From positions 17,006,001-17,070,000 of the forward strand of contig OY821788.1 in the NCBI GenBank assembly GCA_963682175.1: a stretch of DNA of 64,000 nt. Reading direction: 5' to 3'. A program made the position numbers and the translations under genes. Numbering within the stretch: the stretch's first letter is position 1; each line of letters begins with the position of its first letter. This DNA is from Triglochin maritima (Eukaryota; Streptophyta; Magnoliopsida; Alismatales; Juncaginaceae). Below the pieces are notes generated by a model. It saw only the letters and a program-made list of their open reading frames with translations. It did not search any database and was not told where the DNA came from. Of the stretch, positions 1-11,432 are shown piece after piece.

Positions 1-625
1 CACCAATGTACTCACAAGGCCACCAGGAGGACTCGAGATTTTGAAACTACCTAAAAACACATGAAACAGGACACCTTCAGGAGACACACCCAGCCAGCGG
101 AGACAAGGCATGAAATCCACAAAGAGATCCGCCAGTGGTGGGTTTTGGTCTGCTACTGGTGGATGCGAATGAGCTTCTGGAGCAGAAAATTTCAACAGAA
201 TGCCGAAGGGACCAAGTGGAGGCTATAATTGCGTTTTTCGTTGGGTGGGGCAAAGGAATGCAAGGAAAAGGTCCTTTAAATAGGTAGGGTTATGTGTATG
301 GAAAGTTTGTCGTCAAACCCTCAAACCTTTTGATATTAGGAAAGTAGGTGCAAAAGTTCTTTGATTTCGTTGTGGATCTTGAAGTTGACCAAGTCAAATG
401 TGCTCTTTCATGAATAAAGCAACCCTAAAGTGTCCGGTCTCCTATAGTGCATGCACTCTCGACTTCGACAAGTGCAACAAAAATAGGGCGAGTATTTTAT
501 TATTTTTGTAATCATGAAACTTAACAAATTGAGCCCCACAAACGGGGACCCATGACAACCTCTTTTTTTCCTTCTTTTTTTCGTTTTTCTAAGAAAAAGG
601 TGTACCAACATGAAATCTCAACCAG
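1..625 (-). other. Non-coding 3' flank of an Athila-type gypsy pol remnant
   Basis: This stretch lies downstream, in the minus sense, of the integrase remnant at 626-1404. I see no conserved domain. A 67-codon minus frame at 408-611 is low-complexity and Arg/Lys-rich at its start and looks accidental. The position fits the spacer that follows pol in Athila-type elements. The left limit is the window edge, so the rest of the element is outside view. Confidence 0.5.
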
Positions 626-1404
626 TTAAATGGTTGAGTACGAGGAAGATTTATGAAGGATTATAACCTCCTCGACTCTAGGTGGTGCCCCCTCCAAATA
701 AGGTTTGAGGCATTTTCCATAAATTTTGAACACAACCCCATTCCTTGGGTTCAAAATTTCAACTGCTCCATGAGGAAATAGTGTTTGCACAATAAACGGG
801 CCAGACCAGTGATTGCGGACATTACCCACAAATAAATGAAGTCGGGAGTTGTAGAGAAACACCTTCTGCCCGACCGTAAACACTTTTCATATAATCATAC
901 GATTGTGAAATATTTTGGTTTCAGACTTATGAATTTTGGCATTTTCATTTGCATCATACGTTGCACCCCTGCTTTATCAAGATCCATATTCAGGTTCTTG
1001 ATCGCCTAGAAAGCACAGTGCTTGAGCTCAATTGGTAGGTGGAAAGTCTTGCCATACACTACCCGATATGGGAACATACCAAAATTGGTCTTATATGCGG
1101 TGCGGAAAGCCCACAACGTATCATTTAGCTTAATAGACCAATCCTTCTATGGGAAATTAACTGTCTTCTCAAGGATTTGCTTTAATTGATGGTTAGACAC
1201 TTGAACCTGCTCACTAGATTGTGAATGATATGGGGTCGCAAGCATGTGGGTGATCGAATACTTCCTCGTTAATGCTTCAAAGGCGCAGTTGCAGAAGTTG
1301 GTACCCTTGTCACTGATTAAGGTACGAGGCGTACCAAATCGGGCATAAATGTCCTTTAAGAATTTGGTGACCACCTTGTTGGCATCAGTCTTTGTGGGGA
1401 TAGC
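626..1404 (-). pseudogene. Ty3/gypsy (Athila-type) integrase remnant
   Basis: Integrase joins retrotransposon cDNA to host DNA. Two separate minus frames belong to it. Frame 1147-1374 carries the catalytic-core signature with FGTPRTLISDKGTNF followed by HMLATPYHSQSSEQV and a block ending LKQILEKTVN, which is typical of plant Athila integrases. Frame 626-883 is the C-terminal part, with VGQKVFLYNSRLHLF, WSGPFIVQTLFPHGAVEI and LKPYLEG. The stretch between them no longer reads through, so frameshifts or stops separate the parts. At 1404/1405 the gene is cut off by an antisense Athila LTR, so the N-terminal zinc-binding part and the reverse transcriptase are missing. Family assignment is firm; lineage rests on the wording of the motifs. 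Confidence 0.85.
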
Positions 1405-1973
1405 TGATTGAATCAGTTAAAATAATCACAAGTAAATGGCTGTGTTGAAGAGGTGACAAGCACGGGGTTGATCCACAAGGAGCGTGCGCGAGTCGAGTTC
1501 ACAATACTTGAGTGGGAAAAGGAAGGGAGAAAGATGCGGTCGGAATCAAACTAAAACACGTAGAACATCAGAAAACAATAATAAAACTAGACCCCTAGGG
1601 GGGTAGAGAAAGAACATGTAATTGAAAATATGTAGTGTAGTGTGCGTTCAAATGTGCTTATCAAAATATGTCATACATCAAATCCATAAAACTCAAATTC
1701 AACTTTGCCTCCACATGAACTAAGATAAAATATTATCTTTAAAACATACACGACAATAATTGAAATGAAGCAAATATGTTCACATGCATAATGACTAATA
1801 TCCAACTAAGTCTCCACATCAAATAAGATTTATCACAATCATTAAAACATACAAGGCATTAGATAAAGCCAACATGAGCACATGCATGCACATGTCTTGT
1901 TCCCTTCTTCCACTCCATCATTATCCTAACCTCATAATTCCCCAAAAATAGGGCCAGTAATCTAAGCATGTGC
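1405..1973 (-). repeat. Athila A 3' LTR, first part (antisense)
   Basis: On the minus strand this is the R/U5 end of an Athila-type LTR. Its first bases TGATTGAATCAGTTAA and the CACAAGGAG block correspond in reverse to the end of the Athila B LTR at 19097. The LTR is interrupted at 1973 by a solo LTR whose 5-bp target duplication is TGTGC (1969-1973 and 12838-12842), then resumes at 12843. The whole LTR adds up to about 1.57 kb, similar to Athila B. Confidence 0.85.
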
Positions 1974-3282
1974 TGTAACGCCCTTGATCTCGCGGGTACG
2001 CACACTGGGAAAGACTACAAGTGTCGCGATCAGAGACCTCCGCGACGACCGAAGGGGTTACAAAAGACAGACCAAACAACGACTCGACAATACGTAGAGA
2101 GATCATACATTGATACACTAACATAAAACAGAACTAAAAAGTGAGAGAATATCCATATATGCTAAGAAGGTCAAAATACATTACATCGAGTTCAAGGGAA
2201 ATACATCGTAAATAATGCGGAAGCAAAAGACAAACTGAAGAATATGGTCGACGTGTCCCTCGTGTACAGAATCTTCGACTACTCGTCCAGTCCGCCCTGT
2301 GGAAAGCTAAATACCTGCAAGCACCGCATAAACAAATGCGTGAGTTTTCAATTAAGAAAACCCAGTATGCCTCAGCCAAATACAAATGAAATAAAAATAA
2401 CACATGCAAGAAGTCTAACTAAGACTAGTAACAACCGAGCAGAAAATAAGTGCACGAAATGCATCAGAAGGCCAATGACTCCACCAGCCATGCCTGCCGG
2501 GCGAACCCGACTCCACCAGCCATGCCTGCCGGGCGAACCCGACGCGTTCCTCGCAAGGAACCAGAACACCAGCCACACTGGTCAAAAGTTGTCACCCGTC
2601 AGTGACCCACCGCTCGACACAAAGCGGTGCGCCGGTTAGATGTCCCAACTCGCGGAAAATAACCTACATGGTGCCATCGCGACATTGGGACCACCTAACC
2701 TGAGACAGAATGGCAGCGTACCTGCCCAAGACTTATCTTACGCCTGGCCTCCCAACGTGAAGGTCTTAGTCAAATGGCCTCCGGAACTAGAGGACCCACC
2801 CGTGGCCCATCGGCCCAGAAAACAATATGTGCCCAAAATTACTTCATCGGATTATATGCAATGCAAACTACCCGAGGATCTATATATCCCGGGTAGCTAT
2901 AAAATCTAATGCGAGCTTAAGGAAGACACCTAATTGCTTCCTTGCAGCTCCTCACACGAAAGAAGACTTCAAAAAGACCATATTGCACTACGACTCACGG
3001 TAGCAATTAATCAAAGCTAGAAACAATAAATGGCACGACAATCAACGAATTCATCTATGGGTCATGATATGGAGTTGTGAGGTCTGATATCCTAATTGTC
3101 GTGCCTGACCGCCGCATAATACTTCAGGTTAGACATAATTGAACATGAATAGAGCGACATACCAGCACAAATGCTAGAGACACCAAAACCTAACGTCATA
3201 GACAGTCGATAATATGCACCATCATTTTCAGAACATGTATGCTATAGAAACTGGAATTTCAGAACATGATCAGAACCTATAT

Positions 3283-3664
3283 TATTGGATTAATCTCGGA
3301 TTAATAAGCTATTTGCCCAAAGCACTGACACATGGCACGTCCCTATTGGACTACACATTTAGGGTTTAGGGTGGAGCCATCTATACAAGGAGGGGAGCCT
3401 CCCATTGGAAGGAGGTTCATGTGTGAAAACCCTAGCCCCACCAAACCTTATCCGCCACCTCTCCCTCTCTCTCTCATTTGTCCCTCCACCTCCACCAAGT
3501 CAATCTGTGGACTCTTGGGTTGTGGACTCGTGCTTCTTCTCCAAGAGAGTAGAAGACCGACCGGTGCTCCAGAGGATTCCATGAGGTGATCGCCGATCCA
3601 TTCTGCTGCCACATGTTCTCTTCAACAAAGTACTCCTGAACCTGTAGATCGTAATAATCTAACA
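3283..3664 (+). repeat. Copia 5' LTR
   Basis: It begins TATTGGATTAATC and ends AATAATCTAACA. The first dinucleotide is TA rather than the usual TG in both LTRs, so the change predates insertion or was carried by the master copy. The right LTR keeps a TATA-like CTATATAAGG, while here it reads CTATACAAGG. A CT-rich leader follows. Confidence 0.93.
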
Positions 3665-3678
3665 TTTGTACCAGAGCC
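3665..3678 (+). promoter_or_regulatory. Copia primer-binding site (initiator Met tRNA type)
   Basis: Directly after the 5' LTR the sequence reads TTTGTACCAGAGCC. It matches the plant copia primer site complementary to initiator methionine tRNA (TGGTACCAGAGC or TGGTATCAGAGC) except for one missing G. Reverse transcription of this copy would start here. Confidence 0.8.
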
Positions 3679-4261
3679 AGGTTGGTCAACTCCGAATTTT
3701 TTGAGCACTTTCTTTTTTCATATATGTTGAAATAATTTCGGTTGTTTTTGAGAGAAATCGCATACATGTGTAGTTTTTTCTCTTCATCATGCGCCTAGGG
3801 TTTGATGGCATATTTCCTCACCCTTGCGCATGTTTTCTTGATTAATTTCATTACATGCGAATTGTATTACAAGTTTCATCATTATTTCATTCTTGCGCAT
3901 AGCTTAGATTTCATTTTATGCATGTACCTAGGGTTAAATGTTAATCTATGTTTGTTGCGCACATTTCTTTCATCCTTCAAGCTTGCGGCTAGAGTTTGTT
4001 TGTTATTGATAATATGCGCATATATGTTGTTTGAAATATGATGATAATTTTACAAGAGTTAATTATTGCATGTATCATATAATGTGATCATACATTTCGG
4101 ATGGTATGATTTGATTGTGCATTTTTTTCTAAACTCTTGTACATACATCTAAGGTTAGATGCTTGTTGCCTTATTCATCATGTATATGTAATTTTAATCA
4201 CATGTGCATGCATCTAGGATTAGATGTTGATTGCAAAATCATGCACATACATTGTATAATT

Positions 4262-4815
4262 CGGATTTTTTTTTTGGAATGATAGCATGCATTTCATTTG
4301 AGATATTTCCTTTATGATTGAATGCACATATATGTTAATCTCATTAAGGATTTTCGAATTTTTTAAATGATAGCATGCATTTCATTTGAAATATTTCCTT
4401 TATGATTAAATGCACATATATGTTGATCTCATTGAGGATTTTCGGATTTTTTGGAATGAGAGCATTCATTTCATTTGAAATATTTCCTTTATGATTAAAT
4501 GCACAATTATGTTGATCTCATTGAGGATTTTCTGATTTTTTGGAATGAGAGCATTCATTTCATTTGAAATATTTCCTTTATGATTAAATGCACATATATG
4601 TTGATCTCATTGAGGATTTTCGGATTTTTTGGAATGAGAGCATTCATTTCATTTGAAATATTTCCTTTATGATTAAATGAACATATATGTTGATCTCATT
4701 GAGGATTTTCGGATTTTTTTGGGAATGATAGCATGCATTTCATTTGAAATATTTCCTTTTCATCATATATGCATATATGTGTTACCCTCCACCAAAGAAT
4801 TTCGAATTTTTCTTT
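4262..4815 (+). repeat. 88-91 bp tandem array in the copia leader
   Basis: The landmark CATTTCATTTG occurs at about 4290, 4378, 4467, 4556, 4645 and 4736, giving periods of 88, 89, 89, 89 and 91 bp. Each unit also carries ATATTTCCTTTATGATT, a TGTTGATCTCATTGAGGAT block and a TTTTCGGATTTTTTGGAATG block. About five and a half units are present. The first and last are the most diverged, as is usual when arrays grow by internal slippage or unequal exchange. Confidence 0.93.
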
Positions 4816-5356
4816 CCAATACAAGTAGCATAATTATAGTTGATTGCATGCTTATATTGATTAAGGAAAGATTGGATAATTTTGAATTTTTTTGAGGGGA
4901 TATTATGGGCTGGAGTTTTATTGCCTTAAAAGTATTTTTGAATGCTTTCCTTTGATGCAGAAATATGTGTTGCTCTCCACCATAGAATTTCGGATTTTTT
5001 CTTTCCTAATCAAAGTAGGATAATTTTTTGTGCTATCATGATTATATTAATTAGGGAAAGAAGAAAAAGAAATTCTATTTTGAGAATGATTATTGTGGAG
5101 ATTGGTTGTTATTACCTAACACGTTTTTTGCCAATATTCATGCACCATAAATGCATTGTTTCCTTATGCATAACTTCCTTCTTGATTGAAAGAGGTGCAC
5201 ACTTTATGGTATTTTTTTCATACATCGGATTGTGCTAACGTATGGAAATATTGTGCTGGTATGGAATGAATGGTTGATGATTTTATTTAATGCCTTATTG
5301 AGAGTTGAGCGTAATTTCATCCATTTATCTCCATTTGCAATAAATATCGCAATGGG

Positions 5357-5404
5357 CTGTAATATTTATGGACTGTAATATTTATGGACTGTAATATTTA
5401 TGGA
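5357..5404 (+). repeat. 16-bp repeat, three copies
   Basis: CTGTAATATTTATGGA is repeated three times head to tail at 5357, 5373 and 5389, then decays into CTGTGGACTG. It lies within the untranslated copia leader. Confidence 0.95.
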
Positions 5405-5928
5405 CTGTGGACTGTTTATTGCCCTAAGGAGACGAGGGGCTCCTTTATTTTTATTATTGCGATATCATTGCTATAAGGCTCATGCAGGTTCCCGTCTAAA
5501 AGGCTAAATCCCTATGGGGGATCCTTAGCTTGATATGGAAGTAATGTAGCAATCGATTTCTGTGTGATCTTGATTGATTTTTTTTTGAAAGGAAACGCTT
5601 TTTTTGGAACCTACATGCCTAGTGGGAGTTGCAAGGTAGAAGTGTTTTGTGTAAACCACCTTGCAACCGGCGGCAATACTTTCTTTATTTGCTGATTTGC
5701 CATGATTTAAACATTTTTTGGGTCATTAAATCATGATGGAGCTCAATATCTAGATTAGTAAAATGGCTTTATTAACTATTACATGAGGATTTGATCGAAT
5801 GCTTTATGTTTTCCTTTGGTCTGAATGCTATAGCTATTAAGTCACTTTATTTTTTATGACTATTGTAGCTCGTTGTATTTTATGCTAGAACTCATGTATC
5901 ACTATGTGGTTTTTTGTCCTAGATTTTT

Positions 5929-7272
5929 ATGGCTACTTCCAAAAGCATTGTCGCTGATCTGACTCGAAGAGATAAACTCAATGAAAGAAATTACGATCTG
6001 TGGCATCGTAAAATTGAGTATCTCTTAGAGAATCAGGACATGTTAGAAAATATAACCTAAACTATGTCTCCCCCCGAGGAGGGGAACACTGCGCAGCATC
6101 GCAGAAATATGGTTGTCTATAATGCCTGGAAAAAGAAAGACCGTATTGCTCGCATTACAATTCTGAGTTCGATGCGAGATGATCTGTTATTGCGGTTCGA
6201 AAAATTGCGAACTGCAAAGGCCTTGTCGGAAGCTGTGAAGTTTCAGTATGGAGTGACCTCCGTCACAAGGGCCCGCCAGCTTGGGCTCATGTTTGATGGG
6301 TAGAAAATGAGCCAAGGTCACACAATGAGGCAGCATATTACCGCGATGTCAAACATGATTAGCGAGCTGAGTGCTGCCGGTCGTGCTAAGACCGATGAGG
6401 AGCAAGTGTTTGCTCTCATCAGATCATTGCCTTCAAAGAGTTGGGAGCATATGAAAGTCCATCTAACCCATGCTGATGACATCAGGACATTTGACCATGC
6501 CGCAAAACACCTAGAGCTGGAGGAGGACCGCATGCTTGTGGAAGCCCCTCTAACTGAAGTGTTTGCTGCTGAAGCTGGCGCTCCTCGTAGGAGTGCAGGT
6601 TTTAAGCGCAAAAGAGATAGAGCTCAGGGTTTTAAAGGCAAGAAGGGTGCAAATAAGAACAAAACACAAAATAAAACTGGAAAGAAACGACCTCGAGGAT
6701 CCAGAGGTGGGAAAGATAAGTCTAATGTGACTTGTTTTAACTGCCGAAAGACTGAACATTTTGCTCGTGAGTGCACTGAGCAAAAGGTAATTATTGTGTG
6801 TAATCCCTCGAATTGTAACGTGACTAGTTCTGTGATGCTCACTGATCATTCTCCTGTGTGGATTGTGGATTCAGGTGCCATGGACCACGTAACAAAGGAT
6901 CGTTCTGCTTTCGTGGAATATCGCCGTGTTCCAAGTGGGAGGCGAATAAACATGGCGAACAACACTAGCATTGAAGTTCTTGGAGTTGGCACATGCAAAG
7001 TGGCTTTGCGAAGTGGCCGGATCCTATTACTTCACGACGTGTTGTATGCACCAACTATACGGCAAAATATTATTTCTGTTGTTGTTTTGATGAGACATGG
7101 TTTTAAAGTTGTCTTTGAGAACAATGATATGGGTTTATACCTTGCTAACATTTATTATGGACATGCCTTTCTTTCAGACGGTTTTATTGTGTTGGACGCA
7201 ATTTATGATTTCCATCGAAATACTAGTGCCTTTATGAGCCAAAGTGCCATGAATAATGATTCAGTTATGTGA
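5929..7272 (+). pseudogene. gag-pro: Copia gag and protease, disrupted
   Basis: Gag packages the RNA and the aspartic protease cuts the polyprotein. The frame starts ATGGCTACTTCC at 5929, with the copia gag opening (RRDKLNERNYDLWHRKIEY). It is stopped at 6058-6060 (TAA) and 6301-6303 (TAG) but stays in one frame throughout. Later parts show SLPSKSWEHMKVHLTH, a Lys-rich basic stretch, and a zinc knuckle CFNCRKTEHFAREC, in which T replaces the usual G before E/H. The protease motif is WIVDSGAMDHV, with the catalytic Asp in DSG. The frame ends at TGA 7270-7272, where the family has Trp at the start of the pre-integrase block. With three premature stops the product cannot be full length. Confidence 0.93.
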
Positions 7273-7925
7273 CATGCTAGACTAGGTCACATTGGTGTTG
7301 ACCGGATGAACATGTTGGCAAAGGACGGGGTATTAGGAGAATGCTCCAAATTTGAATTACCGACCTGTGAATCTTGTCTAGCTAGAAAGGCAACTAGAAA
7401 ACCGTTCGGAAAAGCCATTAGGGCTACTTCTCCTTATAACTAATTCACTCGGATATTTGTGGACCTTTGAATGTGCGTACTAGACATGGACAAAGTTACT
7501 TCATCACATTTATTGATGACTATACTAGCTATGGTCATATTTATCTTATTTCTCACAAGTCAGAAGCTCTAGAATGCTTTAAGAAATTCATGAGCTTGGT
7601 AGAGAATCAATTGGATAATAAGATAAAAACTCTCAGAACGGACAGAGGTGGGGAGTATCTCTCAATAATGTTCAAGGAGTTATGTGATGAAAAGGGGATA
7701 TCTAGACAACTCACTATGCCTTATACTCCTCAGCAAAATGGTGTTGCCGAGAGAAGGAATAGAACATTGCTAGACATGGTTAGATCCATGATGGCACATG
7801 CGAGCTTGCCAATTTCGTTTTGGGGAGATGCTCTAATGACTGCTGCCTATATCCTCAATAGAGTTCCAACTAAATCGGTTCCCTCAACTCCATATGAGTT
7901 ATGGACAGGACGGAACCTGATTTGA
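7273..7925 (+). pseudogene. int: Copia integrase, disrupted and C-terminally deleted
   Basis: The pre-integrase zinc block follows the stop at 7272: HARLGHIGVDRM, then PTCESCLARKATRKPF, giving the HHCC-type His and Cys residues. A frameshift lies at about 7434-7440, after which the core continues with [33 protein letters not shown] and [19 protein letters not shown]. The catalytic Asp (SDICG), Asp (TDRGGEY) and Glu (VAERRNR) are all present. After [11 protein letters not shown] comes a TGA stop (7923), and the next block already belongs to the linker before reverse transcriptase. The C-terminal integrase region that normally follows ELWTGRKP is therefore missing, an internal deletion whose size I can only guess at several hundred bases. 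Confidence 0.93.
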
Positions 7926-9767
7926 GTCTGCTGCGTCATTGGGGATTTGAGTCTTGCTGGAGCTATCAAAGAGTCAGTGGACTTCTTTGAACAACAAGAT
8001 GAGGACATTGCCACTCCACGGGATCAGGATCTGGAAGTTGAACATGAGGTTCCGCCAGTCAATCCTAGTGGGAGCAGCAATGCTGAGGATCTGATAGCTC
8101 TTACGGAGGATGAGCCATCAGATACCCATCTGCGTCGAAGTAAACGCGGGCTCATTCCTCGTAGACGGTTTCGCTTAGAGGAAGAGGCCCTCATGATAGC
8201 TCAAGAAGAAATTGATTATGAATCATCTGGGATGACAGTAATCGATGAGCAAGAACTGGAGACCTTGAAAGAGGCTTTGGAAGGTCGAAATGCTAAAGAG
8301 TGGTTAGGTGCTATAAAGGAAGAGTTGGAGTCGATGAAAGTTAATCGAGTCTGGGACTTGGTCGACTTACCGCCGAACCGAAAGGCCATTGGGGCCAAGT
8401 GGATCCTCAAGATTAAGAGGAAGGCGGATGGATCTATTGATAGATTCAAGGCTAGACTGGTAGCTAAAGCCTACACCCAAAGAGAAGGCGTGGATTTTGA
8501 GGAAACATTTTCACCCGTGGTTAGGTTTGCCTCCATCCGCCTTCTACTAGCTACTGTAGCCCAGATGGACTTAGAGCTTTACCAAATGGATGTAAAGATT
8601 GCTTTTCTCAATGGAGAACTTGAGAAGGAGATCTATATGGATCAACCTCAAGGTTTTGAAGTCAAAGGATAAGAGCGCAAAGTGTGCAAGCTAAATAAGT
8701 CCTTGTATGGCTTAAAACAAGCATCTGGACAGTGGAACATTCACTTCCATCAAGCTATATCAGAGAATTCGTTCTCTATGCTTGAGGAAGATCACTGTGT
8801 GTACGTTAAGAGATCCAATGGTAAGTTTGTCATTCTGACCTTGTATGTTGATGACATACTCATGGCTGGCAATAGCAAAGAATTTCTGAAATCCACTAAA
8901 GAGTGGTTGTCCTCCACGTTTGATATGAAGGACATGGGTGAAGCTAGCTACGTCCTTCGTGTCAAGATAGTTAGAAATAGGTCCAAGAGACTTCTGGGAT
9001 TGTCTCAAGAGACTTATATTAACAACATCTTGAAGAAATACCATATGGACAAATGCAAACCAAACGACACTCCTGTTGAGAAGGGTTTGCACTTGAGCCT
9101 TGATAAACATCCTGAGACTCCTGAAGAGAATGCCAAAATGAGCAAGGTTCCATACTCCAATGCTGTGGGAAGCCTTATGTATGCTAAGATGTGTACTAGG
9201 CCAGACATTTGTTATTCTGTGGGTATGGTGAGTCGATACCAGTCCAACCCAAGCATGGAGCACTGGAAGGCGGTCAAGAGAATCATGATATACCTCAGAG
9301 GAACGAGTAACTACCTGTTGTGTTACCAAGCATCAGATCTCCACCTGATTGGCTATAGTGATGCCGATTGGGCTGGAGACATTGATGAAAGGAAGTCTAC
9401 CTCTGGTTATGCTTTCTTGCTGGCTAATGGGGCCATCTCATGGTCCAGCAAGAAGCAAACCTGTATAGCCCTGTCGACTATGGAAGCAGAGTATGTTGCA
9501 TGCTCTGCAGCAGTACATGAGGTAGTTTGGTTGAGGAGGTTCTTACAACATATTGGACTTGTAGAGACATCTGATGAGTCTGTTGCTATCTAATGTGACA
9601 GCATGGTTGTCCTTTGTTATGTGAAAGACCCCAAATATCATGGAAAGACCAAACATATACAGGTTAGGTATCATTTTGTGAAGGACATCATAGCGATAAA
9701 GGAAGTTGTGTTAAGACATGTGTCTACTAGTCTTATGGTAGCTGGCCCTCTTTTGTGTCTCATGTGA
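7926..9767 (+). pseudogene. pol: Copia reverse transcriptase and RNase H, disrupted
   Basis: The enzyme copies retrotransposon RNA into DNA. The frame continues from the integrase without shift. Landmarks are WLGAIKEELESMKVNRVWDL, GAKWILKIKRKADGSIDRFK, VDFEETFSPVVR, MDVKIAFLNGELEKEIYM, KSLYGLKQASGQWN and the catalytic YVDDILMAGN box. RNase H shows YSDADWAGDIDERKSTSGY and STMEAEYVACSAAV, followed by DPKYHGKTKHIQVRYHF. Stops interrupt at 8670-8672 (TAA) and 9591-9593 (TAA, where Tyr is expected before CD). The final stop is TGA 9765-9767. Domain order after integrase confirms Ty1/copia. Confidence 0.95.
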
Positions 9768-11050
9768 AGTCCTTAGGCATACGCAGACTTTGATGTATTG
9801 GCATGTCTAACTTCCTTTTATGAGTGATTGTGTTTTTTCTTTCGACTATATCTGTTTGGTTGATGTAGTTGTTCTAGCATAAAATATTATTCTGTCAATA
9901 GGCAGAAGAATGCTCACTCACACGAGCATTCGCCTCTGACGCTTTTTGATATCGAGCAGAGATGAGACTGATCATGAAGAGATCTTGTATGATAGATCCA
10001 GAGAAGTTCATGATAGGATAGTCTCCTTGATTAGGAATCAAGATGAGATCCTCTATGTTGGTGAGGATTGACATGAATGTTCCCACGATTCATGTGACCT
10101 ATAGAAGCCAAGTGCGAGTCTCACATATGGCGCCAGGTGGCACCTGTATGGTGTTAAGGCGACAATGATGAAGCTCGGGTCAGGCGCAGAGGGGCTGCGA
10201 CTGGACTAAGACTTGTATGGTGTTGAGAGACAAACATACTGTTGTGTCCAGTATGATCCACCATAACATGTTTGTCATACAACATGTGCTGAGCGACCAT
10301 TTGGAAGTGAAAGGATGGATCCCTGCTCCTTCACTGTGTGAGTCCAAGACTTGATTGTCATTAGTTACCCTCAGTAACCTTCGACGACACCATGAAGCAA
10401 AGAGTTGATGTGGCTAATTTATGATGTTATCTATGACCATGAGAGATTCGGTCTAAAGAGGCATCTTCGGGAAAGGAGTCAACTCTGAGTGTAATGGTGG
10501 TCTAGGGCGAAGGGAAAGGTTTGACTCGACTGCACTAAAAGTATTTGCTGGGCCCAACTGTATTAGATACAATAGCAAGTACCTTGAGAACAAGAAGATA
10601 TTCTCTCCGAGGGATTGAGATACCGTTCATGTTAAGTGAGTTTCTGAGTAAACCTGGGAACTGTTATGTGCATTTTCACTGCTTATTTGTTAGTTTATGA
10701 GGATGTTGTCATTCTGGCCTTCTAGTAAGGTTTCTAGTTTGAGACTCCTAAATTGCAGGTGCATCACCGGTCGCACGACCCATTTGTCCGTATGATCGGA
10801 AGAGCGCATGTGTCGGGGACACAGATGATCTTGTATCGGGGATACTTGATCAAAGACTTGCGTGTTGTGGATGTGTACTTGGAGAGAGGAGTAGTTGTAT
10901 GTATCACGGATATATACATATGTGTCGGGGACACATAAAGAGGTGACATATTGCCATTGTGTGATTGTATGTATCAGGGATATATGCATATGTGTCGGGG
11001 ATACAAAAGCATACGACATGTTGTTATCATGATGTTGTGCAAGTGAGAGA
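9768..11050 (+). other. Copia 3' untranslated region and polypurine tract
   Basis: About 1.3 kb separates pol from the 3' LTR, with no recognisable coding. At its end are repeats of the core CATGTGTCGGGGACAC: at about 10807, 10920 and 10990, the last two inside a 70-bp direct repeat that starts at 10897 and 10967. The bases AAGTGAGAGA at 11041-11050 touch the LTR and serve as a short, imperfect polypurine tract. Confidence 0.75.
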
Positions 11051-11432
11051 TATTGGATTAATCTGGGATTAATAAACTATTTGCCCAAAGCACTGACACA
11101 TGGCATGTACCTATTGGACTACACATTTAGGGTTTAGGGTGGAGCCATCTATATAAGGAGGGGAGCCTCCCATTGGAAGGAGGTTCATGTGTGCAAACCC
11201 TAGCCCCAACAAACCCTAGTCGCCACCTCTCCCTCTCTCTCCCATTCGTCCCTCCACCTCCACCAAGTCAATCCGTGGACTCTTGGGTTGTGGACTCGTG
11301 CTTCTTCTCCAAGAGAGTAGAAGACCGACCGCTGCTCCAGAGGATTCCGTGAGGTGATCGCCGATCCATTCCGCTGCCACAAGTTCTCTTCAAGAAGGTA
11401 CTCCTGAACCTGTAGATCGTAATAATCTAACA
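11051..11432 (+). repeat. Copia 3' LTR
   Basis: It is the 382-bp partner of 3283-3664, with the same ends (TATTGG and TAACA) and 19 differences by eye. A TATA-like CTATATAAGG lies near 11147. It is followed by TATAT at 11433-11437, and then by the interrupted solo LTR. Confidence 0.93.

Larger units (their letters stand above)
3679..5928 (+). other. Copia untranslated leader, 2.25 kb
   Basis: No conserved protein is seen between the primer site and the gag start at 5929. Several small plus frames exist (for example 3802-4041, 4677-4895, 4942-5238), but they are T-rich and lie in repeated DNA, so I treat them as chance. The leader contains an 88-91 bp tandem array (4262-4815), a 16-bp triplet repeat (5357-5404) and, just before gag, a pyrimidine-rich TTTTTGTCCTAG (5911-5922) that resembles a 3' splice site. 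Confidence 0.75.
3283..11432 (+). mobile_element. Ty1/copia retrotransposon, complete but coding-dead
   Basis: An 8150-bp element with two 382-bp LTRs (3283-3664, 11051-11432), flanked by TATAT (3278-3282, 11433-11437). Domains run gag, protease, integrase, reverse transcriptase, RNase H on the plus strand, which defines Ty1/copia. Reading is broken by in-frame stops at 6058, 6301, 7270, 7923, 8670 and 9591, one frameshift near 7434-7440 and an internal deletion after the integrase core. Unit 2 of the duplication has the empty target at 41087-41091. The LTRs differ at 19 of 382 aligned positions by eye. Unusual points are the 2.26-kb leader with a tandem array and a 1.28-kb 3' non-coding region. 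I do not assign a copia lineage. Confidence 0.95.

Noticed and set aside
4262..4815. CRISPR-like array
   Set aside because: The repeats are contiguous 88-91 bp units without unique spacers, inside a plant retrotransposon leader.
3802..5238. Three small plus frames in the copia leader
   Set aside because: They lie in AT-rich tandem repeats, differ between repeat units and show no known domain.
8760..9329. 189-codon minus-strand frame across the copia reverse transcriptase
   Set aside because: It is the antisense shadow of the plus-strand RT/RNase H frame, whose motifs are unmistakable.
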